NCBI GenBank assembly: GCA_964386435.1
Contig: CAYLSV010000040.1
Coordinates: 1-32,838 of the forward strand
DNA length: 32,838 nt
Direction: 5' to 3'
Origin: CAYLSV01 sp964386435
GTDB lineage: Bacteria > Planctomycetota > Phycisphaerae > Tepidisphaerales > Tepidisphaeraceae
In this document: positions 25,317-32,838 of the stretch, in pieces
How the letters are laid out: the number at the start of each line of letters is the position of its first letter
Position numbering within the stretch: the first letter of the stretch is position 1
Position numbers and translations under genes: made by a program
Notes under the pieces: generated by a model
Told to the model about the DNA's origin: nothing
The model's input: only the letters and a program-made list of their open reading frames with translations
Database searches by the model: none

Positions 25317-27410
25317 ATGCCTCGCCGACGTAAAAACAACGGGCCCAAGCACCAAAACCTGTGGCGGGCGTTGAGCCACGTCAGGCCGTACCGGGGTCAA
25401 GTGATCCTGTCGATCCTGTGCGCCCTGCTCGCCGCTGCGTTCTTGACCTTCACGCTCTACAGCGCCGGGCCGGTGATGAAAATCGTCATCGAGGGGCAGG
25501 ATCTGCGGCAGTACGTTGCCGACCGGACCACCGAGAGCCAGCTCGGCGTGACGCTGTTGCGGGACGCCGACGAGGTGTCGATCGCGCGGGTCAAGGACGG
25601 CGGCGTGGCGGCCGAGGCGGGCGTCGAAGTGGGGGATGACCCGGTCACGTTGCAGCCGATGCTGGCGGCGGCGGGGGAGCCGAGTCTGCCGTTCCGCCTC
25701 GCCGCCGATATCGTGAGTTGGCTGCCGACCGACCCGGTCGAGACGGTGGCTGCGCTGGTCGGCGTCATCGTTGTCCTCGCCACGTTCGGCCACGGCTTCC
25801 GGTTTTGTCAGGAGTTTTTCAGCGAAAAGGCCAGCGTATCGGCGACGAACGACTTGCGACGCACGCTCTACGGCCGCGTGCTGCGGCTGCCGATGGCGTA
25901 CTTCGGCCGGTTCGGCACCAGCGACGTGACGAGCCGGTTGACAACCGACGCGCTCAACGTCCAGAACGGCTTGAAGATGCTGCTCGGCCGCGGCATTCAG
26001 GAGCCGCTGAACGCCGTGGCGGCGTTGATCTTGGCACTCATCCTCGACTGGCGGCTCACGGCGTTCATCGTCATCTTCGTGCCGATCACCGTGGTCCTGA
26101 TGCGCAAGCTCGGCAAAAAGGTCGGGCGGGCGGCGAAGAAGGAGCTGGCCGAGAACGCCGACATGCTCGGCCAGATCGAGGCAAGCCTCGACGGCATCCG
26201 TGTGGTCAAAAGCGCCGCCGCCGAGGGGCACGAGGAGAGTCGCTACGGCCACATCATGAACCGCTTGCAGCGGCAGCAGCTCAAGGCGGCGAAGTACGAC
26301 GCCCTCACCGGGCCGATCCTGGAAATCCTGGCGACGGCGGCGGTCGGTGCCGTTGCCGTGTTGGCGGCGTACTTGGTCCGGGTGCAAGGCACGCTCGACG
26401 CCACGCAATTCATCCTGATCCTCGCCTGCCTCGCGGCGATCGGCGAGGCGCTGCGGAAGCTGAGCAAGATGAACAACGTCCTGCAGCGCGCCAACGCCGG
26501 CGCCGGGAGAATCTTCGAGGCGGCTGATTTGGCAGCCGAAGGAGACGCGGCCGCGACCAGGCCCGACTGTGAGGGAGGGTGGTCGGCGCAGCCGGCATCA
26601 ACCCAGACGCCTCCGGAGATGCCGGCTGCGCCGGCCACCCTTCCTGACGGTCGGGCCTCGTTGTCGAGCCCGTTTAACTTCGCCACGATCGCCTTCGATG
26701 ACGTTCGCTTCGGTTACGACGGAGCAATCGCCCCCGCCGTCGACGGCGTCTCGTTCGCCGTCGAGCGCGGCGAGTCGGTCGCCGTCGTCGGCCGCAACGG
26801 CAGCGGGAAGACGACGCTGCTGGCCATGCTGCCGCGGTTCTTCGACCCCGACGCCGGGCGGATCACGATCGATGATCGCGACTTGCGGGTCATGCCGCTG
26901 CCGGTGCTGCGCGGGGCCATTGGCGTGGTGACGCAGGAGGGGGCGCTCTTCCCCGGCACCATCGCCCAAAACATTGCCTACGGCGAGGCGGAGCCGGACT
27001 TGGCGAAGGTGAAAGACGCCGCCGAGCGGGCGTTCGCCGCCGAGTTCATCGCCGAGAAGGGCGGCTACGACGCGGCCCTGGTCGGCCAGAACGGCGGCCT
27101 CTCCGGCGGCCAGCGGCAGCGGCTGAACATCGCCCGGGCCATCTACCGCGACGCCCCGATCCTGATCCTCGACGAAGCCACCAGCCAGGTCGACGCCGAG
27201 AGCGAGCATTTGATTCAGAAGGCCCTCGACGAGCTGATGAGTGACCGCACGACGTTCGTGATCGCCCACCGCTTCAGCACGATCACCAAGGCCGACAAGA
27301 TCGTCGTGATGGACGCAGGCCGCGTGGTCGGGCAGGGCACGCACGCCGAGCTGATGACCACCTGCCCGACGTACCAAAAGCTGTACGACCGCCAGCTCAC
27401 GGCGGCGTGA
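25317..27410 (+). CDS. MsbA-type ABC exporter (fused membrane and ATPase domains)
   Basis: A 697-residue half-transporter. Membrane domain: helix 1 about 28-50, a long extracytoplasmic loop about 55-125, further helices to about 385, with MAYFGRFGTSDVTSRLTTDA and the coupling region ENADMLGQIEASLDGIRVV. ATPase domain: Walker A GRNGSGKTT (about 491), signature LSGGQRQRLNIARAI (about 595), Walker B ILILDEATSQVD, H loop FVIAHRFST. Such dimers export lipids or drugs. Two oddities: the loop has a PDZ-like line (VSIARVKDGGVAAEAGVEVG), and residues 414-448, in the linker between domains, are coded by a palindromic repeat (26558-26660). Substrate unknown. Confidence 0.9.
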   Translation: MPRRRKNNGPKHQNLWRALSHVRPYRGQVILSILCALLAAAFLTFTLYSAGPVMKIVIEGQDLRQYVADRTTESQLGVTLLRDADEVSIARVKDGGVAAEAGVEVGDDPVTLQPMLAAAGEPSLPFRLAADIVSWLPTDPVETVAALVGVIVVLATFGHGFRFCQEFFSEKASVSATNDLRRTLYGRVLRLPMAYFGRFGTSDVTSRLTTDALNVQNGLKMLLGRGIQEPLNAVAALILALILDWRLTAFIVIFVPITVVLMRKLGKKVGRAAKKELAENADMLGQIEASLDGIRVVKSAAAEGHEESRYGHIMNRLQRQQLKAAKYDALTGPILEILATAAVGAVAVLAAYLVRVQGTLDATQFILILACLAAIGEALRKLSKMNNVLQRANAGAGRIFEAADLAAEGDAAATRPDCEGGWSAQPASTQTPPEMPAAPATLPDGRASLSSPFNFATIAFDDVRFGYDGAIAPAVDGVSFAVERGESVAVVGRNGSGKTTLLAMLPRFFDPDAGRITIDDRDLRVMPLPVLRGAIGVVTQEGALFPGTIAQNIAYGEAEPDLAKVKDAAERAFAAEFIAEKGGYDAALVGQNGGLSGGQRQRLNIARAIYRDAPILILDEATSQVDAESEHLIQKALDELMSDRTTFVIAHRFSTITKADKIVVMDAGRVVGQGTHAELMTTCPTYQKLYDRQLTAA
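26558..26660. repeat. Palindromic element, family B, copy 2 (inside the ABC exporter gene)
   Basis: Arms 26558-26599 and 26618-26660 are inverted copies with about four differences over 42 positions. Their left arm matches 33 of 42 bases of the intergenic copy at 10970-11011. The gene stays in frame through it, coding Cys-Glu-Gly-Gly-Trp and a Pro/Ala/Thr-rich stretch. Confidence 0.88.
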
Positions 27411-27430
27411 GCGTCGATATCATCGGCCCC

Positions 27431-27524
27431 CGGACCTCCGCCGCGTGGCGGCGGGNNNNNNNNNNCCCGTGACGACGCCCACTGCAGGATCAGCCCCGCC
27501 GCCACGCGGCGGAGGTCCGTTCGG
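27431..27524. repeat. Dispersed palindrome, family A, copy 4 (interrupted by gap)
   Basis: Arms 27431-27455 and 27491-27524 share CGGACCTCCGCCGCGTGGCG in inverted orientation. The left arm runs into 10 N. Confidence 0.82.
27456..27465. other. Assembly gap (10 N)
   Basis: Exactly 10 N inside palindrome copy 4, where short-read assembly is likely to break. Confidence 0.97.
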
Positions 27525-27743
27525 CAAGCGATGCTGATCCACACTTCATCGCCGTCGCCCATCCACCGCAACCGTGGCAGGTTTTGCGCTTGATGCGCGG
27601 CGGCGTCGTTGCCACACTACGATGTCATGGCCGCGTGGGGCGGCCGATGGATGGTTCTTTGGCAAGCGGTCCGCCGGGTCAGCGCGTGCGACGTCGCCGC
27701 GCCCCAACCGGGCGGCCGTGGGTTTTCCTTGGAGTTTTTGGTC

Positions 27744-29840
<2,097 letters not shown>

Positions 29841-29847
29841 ACTGATC

Positions 29848-30078
29848 ATGAGCCGGACCAAGCGGAGTGCGTTGTACCTGATCCTCGCCGGGTTGCTGGC
29901 GGCGGGGTTCTTTGTGCTGACCGACCCCCGGCTGGGCTACCGGCAGCTTTACGACGGCGGCGACGCCAACGTCATCGACACGTGGAACCAAGCGTGGCCC
30001 GGCACCGTGTTTGGCCTCGCCGGCTCGGCGGCCGTGCTGGCCGTGGGCGTGTGGCTGGCCATGAGGAAGGTGAGGTAA
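29848..30078 (+). CDS. Small two-span membrane protein
   Basis: A 76-residue protein beginning MSRTKRSA, with one helix ALYLILAGLLAAGFFVL and a second VFGLAGSAAVLAVGVWLAM, joined by a polar loop with YRQLYDGGDAN. Ends in basic MRKVR, so both termini probably face the cytoplasm. It starts 8 bases after prkA and is followed 10 bases later by a Uma2 gene, so it is likely in the same transcript. No family recognised. Confidence 0.65.
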   Translation: MSRTKRSALYLILAGLLAAGFFVLTDPRLGYRQLYDGGDANVIDTWNQAWPGTVFGLAGSAAVLAVGVWLAMRKVR

Positions 30079-30087
30079 GATTACGTC

Positions 30088-30669
30088 ATGACGGCAACAC
30101 TGGCTCAACCCAAGATCAGGCAGATCAACGTCGCCAACGCCCCGACCGCCGAGGAGTGGCTGCGGCTGGAGCGCGAAGCGGGTTTGGAGTATTCCGATGG
30201 TGAGTTGCAGGAGCATGATATGGGACGAAGGTCCAATCGCGCGGCCGTTCGCATCGCGTCCTCGCTCCTTCGATTTGAGGGGGGGGTGTACGAGTCTTAC
30301 GCAGACAGCCTCCCTTATCGCTGTTTTCCCGACGATCCGAATCGTGTCCGAAAGCCGGATGCTTCGGCCATCCTGCTCAACCGTATCCGAGAGGCCGAAC
30401 TGAGCGACGACTTCCGCATCTGCACCATTGCCCCGGATTTGGCGGTCGAGGTCGTCTCGCCCACCGACAACGCCCGGCGGCTGGACGCGAAGGTGCAGGA
30501 GTACCTCGCCGCCGGGGTGCCGCGGGTTTGGGTCGTGTGGCCCGAGGCCGATGCGTTGACCGAGTACGGCCCCGACCACCACCACCGCCGCTATGCCGCC
30601 GACGAGGAGGTGACGCTGCCGCATCTGCACCCGGAGTACCGGGCCCGCGTCGGGTCATTTTTTGATTGA
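30088..30669 (+). CDS. Uma2-family (DUF820) putative restriction endonuclease-like protein
   Basis: A 193-residue PD-(D/E)XK-fold protein: NAPTAEEWLRLEREAGLEYS, VRKPDASAILLNR, APDLAVEVVSPTDNARRLDA and KVQEYLAAGVPRVWVVWPEA carry the D...E.(V)SP...K pattern and the final W(V)V. Second Uma2 gene of the window (the first is at 15041). Role unproven; it lies between prkA and its DUF444 partner. Confidence 0.88.
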   Translation: MTATLAQPKIRQINVANAPTAEEWLRLEREAGLEYSDGELQEHDMGRRSNRAAVRIASSLLRFEGGVYESYADSLPYRCFPDDPNRVRKPDASAILLNRIREAELSDDFRICTIAPDLAVEVVSPTDNARRLDAKVQEYLAAGVPRVWVVWPEADALTEYGPDHHHRRYAADEEVTLPHLHPEYRARVGSFFD

Positions 30670-30717
30670 CCGCCGCCCATTCGACGATGGGGGCTTCGTG
30701 CGTCATGATGTCCTCGC

Positions 30718-31413
30718 ATGGTACTTCCGAAAGACTTCGCCACCCGGGCCCGTATCAAGTTCCTGCCGAAGCTGCTCTCCCGCACGCTCGGCCAGGTTTC
30801 ACGCGAAGACCTCGAGTTCATCGGCACCCGCTACGGCGGCTGGTATGCCCCGGCCAACCTGCTGTCGGAAGACGCCGTCGTCTACTGCGTCGGGTGTGGC
30901 GAGGACATCACCTTCGACTTGGGCCTCATCCAGCGGTTCGGTTGCCACGTCTGGGCGTTGGACCCGACCCCGCGCGCGATCGCCCATGTCGGACAGCACG
31001 GGCAGCACCCGAAGTACCACTTCACGCCCGTCGGGTTGTGGTCCAGTGACACCACCATGACCTTTTACCTGCCCGACAACGCGCAGCACGTCTCCGGCTC
31101 GCTCGTCGGGTTGCAGGGCACCACGCGGGCGATGGAGGTGCCGGTCCGCACACTCGCCAACGTGATGGCCGACAACGGGCACGACCGCATCGACATGCTC
31201 AAGATCGACATCGAAGGGGCCGAATACGAGGTGCTGAGCGACATGCTGGCGTCGGGCATCCGGCCACGGGCGGTGTTGGTGGAGTTCGACCAACCCATGC
31301 CCACGAAGAAGACGATCACGCAAGTGCGTGCTATGCGGCAGGGCGGTTATGATCTGGTCAAGGTCGACCATTGGAATTACGTCTTCGTCCACCGCACGAC
31401 CGCGGCGGAGTGA
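30718..31413 (+). CDS. FkbM-family methyltransferase
   Basis: A 231-residue SAM-dependent methyltransferase. The SAM site is VVYCVGCGEDITFDLGL (about 54-70) with an acidic partner in WALDPTPRAIAHV, and the FkbM signature is DMLKIDIEGAEYEVL (about 157-171). The N-terminal residues hold no second domain. FkbM proteins O-methylate small molecules, lipids or sugars; the substrate cannot be told here. It lies within the prkA-DUF444 run and ends 22 bases before the DUF444 start. Confidence 0.88.
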   Translation: MVLPKDFATRARIKFLPKLLSRTLGQVSREDLEFIGTRYGGWYAPANLLSEDAVVYCVGCGEDITFDLGLIQRFGCHVWALDPTPRAIAHVGQHGQHPKYHFTPVGLWSSDTTMTFYLPDNAQHVSGSLVGLQGTTRAMEVPVRTLANVMADNGHDRIDMLKIDIEGAEYEVLSDMLASGIRPRAVLVEFDQPMPTKKTITQVRAMRQGGYDLVKVDHWNYVFVHRTTAAE

Positions 31414-31420
31414 GATTTAC

Positions 31421-31426
31421 AGGAGG
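31421..31426 (+). promoter_or_regulatory. Strong ribosome binding site for the DUF444 gene
   Basis: AGGAGG nine bases before ATG 31436. It fixes the start and rules out the longer upstream frame from 31328. Confidence 0.85.
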
Positions 31427-31435
31427 TGGCAGCTC

Positions 31436-32533
31436 ATGTCCTTGCGGATCGAACAAGATCACCAGCGCTTCCGCCAGATTATTAAAGGGCGGATCCGGGA
31501 CGATTTGCGCCGGTTCCTCTCCAAGGGCGAGCTGATCGGCAAGGAGGGCAAGGACCTGATCAGCATCCCGGTCCACCAGGTCGAGCTGCCCAATTTCCGG
31601 TTCGGCGACAACAAGGGCGGCGTCGGCATGGGCGAGGGCGAGGAGGGCGACGCCGTCGGCCAGGACGGCAGCGGCCAGGGGCAGGGCGGCACGCAGGCCG
31701 GGCAGCACTTCATGGAGGTGGAGCTGTCGCTGGACGAGCTGGCGGAAATGCTCGGCGAGGAGCTGAACCTGCCTCGCATCGAGCCCAAGGGCAAGCACCG
31801 CATCACCACCGAACGCGACAAGTACAGCGGCATCCGCCGGGTCGGCCCCGACACGCTGCGGCACTTCAAGCGGTCCTACAAGGAAGCCCTCAAGCGGCAG
31901 ATCGCTTTGGGCACCTACGACGCGGCCAACCCGATCATCGTCCCGGAGAAGCGCGACATCCGCTACCGAAGCTGGCGGGAGGTGAAGGCCCCGCAAAGCA
32001 ACGCCGTCATCGTCTTCATGATGGACGTCTCGGGCAGCATGGGCGAGGAACAGAAGGAGCTGGTCCGCCTCGAGAGCTTCTGGATCGACACTTGGCTGCG
32101 AAAAAACTACGACGGCATCGAGGCCCGCTACATCATCCACGACGTGCAGGCCAAGGAGGTCGACAAGCACACCTTCTACCACACCCGCGAGGACGGCGGG
32201 ACGAAGATCAGCAGCGCCTACAAGGCCTGCCGCCAAATCCTCGACGCCCACTATGACCCGAGCGAGTGGAACACGTACCTGTTCCACTTCTCCGACGGCG
32301 ACAACTCCAGCGAGGCCGACAATCGCGAATGCGTCCGCCTGCTGAAGGAACACCTGCTCACCCGCGTGAACCTGTTCGGCTACTGCCAGGTCGCCAGCGC
32401 CTACGGCAGCGGCAACTTCATCCACGTCCTGCACGAACACCTCCGCACCGACGACCGCGTGCTGCTCAGCCGCGTCAACAGCAAAGACGACATCTACGAC
32501 AGCATTCGCACCTTCTTCGGCAAGGGCCGCTAG
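31436..32533 (+). CDS. DUF444/YeaH-like vWA protein, PrkA partner
   Basis: A 365-residue protein of the DUF444 (YeaH/YhbH) family. The N-terminal half includes FLSKGELIGKEGKDLISIPV, then a Gly/Gln/Asp-rich linker (about 60-90), followed by a vWA domain with an intact metal site DVSGSM (197-202), and closing elements FHFSDGDNSSEADNRECV and VASAYGSGNFIHVL. In many bacteria it lies next to prkA and spoVR, and the three act in one stress-response module. Here it follows three unrelated genes. Function at molecular level is not known. Confidence 0.92.
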   Translation: MSLRIEQDHQRFRQIIKGRIRDDLRRFLSKGELIGKEGKDLISIPVHQVELPNFRFGDNKGGVGMGEGEEGDAVGQDGSGQGQGGTQAGQHFMEVELSLDELAEMLGEELNLPRIEPKGKHRITTERDKYSGIRRVGPDTLRHFKRSYKEALKRQIALGTYDAANPIIVPEKRDIRYRSWREVKAPQSNAVIVFMMDVSGSMGEEQKELVRLESFWIDTWLRKNYDGIEARYIIHDVQAKEVDKHTFYHTREDGGTKISSAYKACRQILDAHYDPSEWNTYLFHFSDGDNSSEADNRECVRLLKEHLLTRVNLFGYCQVASAYGSGNFIHVLHEHLRTDDRVLLSRVNSKDDIYDSIRTFFGKGR

Positions 32534-32542
32534 GGTCGCCGC

Positions 32543-32776
32543 ATGGCCAAGGCCGAGAAACCCAAAAACTTCGAGGACGCCATCGAGGAACTCGAAACCA
32601 TCCTCGACCAAATCGAACGCGGCGAAGCGTCGCTCGAAGACAGCATCACCCACTACGAGCGCGGCGTCAGCCTCGTCAAACACTGCCAAGGCGTGCTCGA
32701 CCGGGCCGAAAAACGCATCCGCGAACTCACCCAGCAGGAAGACGGCTCGCTGAAGGCGGGCGAGGCGGCGGAGTAG
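32543..32776 (+). CDS. xseB: Exodeoxyribonuclease VII small subunit
   Basis: A 77-residue protein, normal for XseB: NFEDAIEELETILDQIERGE, then ASLEDSITHYERGVSLV and CQGVLDRAEKRI. It forms the small subunits that coat the XseA nuclease, which digests single-stranded DNA in mismatch repair and recombination. xseA is not in the window. It starts 9 bases after the DUF444 stop. Confidence 0.95.
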   Translation: MAKAEKPKNFEDAIEELETILDQIERGEASLEDSITHYERGVSLVKHCQGVLDRAEKRIRELTQQEDGSLKAGEAAE

Positions 32777-32785
32777 CGGGGCGGA

Positions 32786-32838
32786 AGAGACGGAGAGACG
32801 GAGAGACGGAGAGACGGAGAGACGGAGAGACGGAGAGA
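32786..32838. repeat. 8-bp tandem repeat at the window edge
   Basis: AGAGACGG repeated about 6.6 times without error and running off the window. Lies just after xseB. Confidence 0.95.

Larger units (their letters stand above)
27411..27743. other. 333-bp gene-free stretch before prkA
   Basis: Its first 115 bases are palindrome family A copy 4 with an assembly gap. From 27525 to 27743 I see no coding frame, hairpin or clear promoter; this is where the prkA promoter should be. GGAG (27730-27733) precedes ATG 27744. Confidence 0.6.

Noticed and set aside
32786..32838. CRISPR array
   Set aside because: An uninterrupted 8-bp tandem repeat without spacers.

Overview
High-GC bacterial window, most likely from the Planctomycetota (Phycisphaerae-like). 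The best clue is a secreted-type protein at 20123-21289 with the planctomycete LEPR-XLL-type N-terminal motif (LEDRRMLAG). Supporting clues are the anti-sigma/anti-anti-sigma pair, a rhomboid-TPR fusion, two Uma2-family proteins and many dispersed GC-rich palindromes. Two runs of 10 N (7687-7696, 27456-27465) show a draft assembly, possibly from a metagenome. Both gaps lie in or beside repeats.

Layout. 1-2885 (+): C-terminal end of a BatA/vWA-like membrane protein, a SpoIIAA-like STAS protein, an RsbW-like anti-sigma kinase, and a rhomboid protease with a TPR tail. 3033-6974 (+): a decayed polymorphic-toxin array. It holds a Hint/AHH-nuclease toxin with its ATGA-coupled Imm11-like immunity gene, an orphan Hint-nuclease cassette broken by a frameshift and by a 185-bp Tn3-family remnant, a truncated ankyrin immunity gene, and a SUFU-domain immunity gene. 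Two perfect 22-bp inverted repeats (3063-3084, 6273-6294) bound the array exactly where coding sequences are cut off. 7212-8232 (+): glcE-like FAD subunit broken by an assembly gap. 8257-10939 (-): phosphate-selective-type porin and tyrosyl-tRNA synthetase. 11114-12058 (+): CbpA-type DnaJ. 12070-12878 (-): PIN-domain protein with a small upstream partner. 12952-14382 (+): MoxR/ChlI-like AAA+ ATPase. 14423-18315: small proteins, a Uma2 protein and a cobalamin-dependent methionine synthase without the homocysteine domain. 18430-20121 (+): KefB-type transporter. 20123-25266 (-): LEPR-XLL protein, large secreted repeat protein, asd. 25317-27410 (+): MsbA-type ABC exporter with a palindromic element inside its reading frame. 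27744-32776 (+): prkA, small membrane protein, Uma2, FkbM methyltransferase, DUF444 protein, xseB. The window ends in an 8-bp tandem repeat.

How genes work together. The STAS and RsbW-like genes form a partner-switching couple. PrkA and DUF444 belong to the conserved PrkA-YeaH-SpoVR stress module, here split by three other genes; no spoVR is present. The toxin array looks like a store of toxin/immunity cassettes that share near-identical Hint DNA. Two unrelated palindrome families (A: four intergenic copies; B: one intergenic copy and one inside the ABC exporter gene) account for most structure outside genes.
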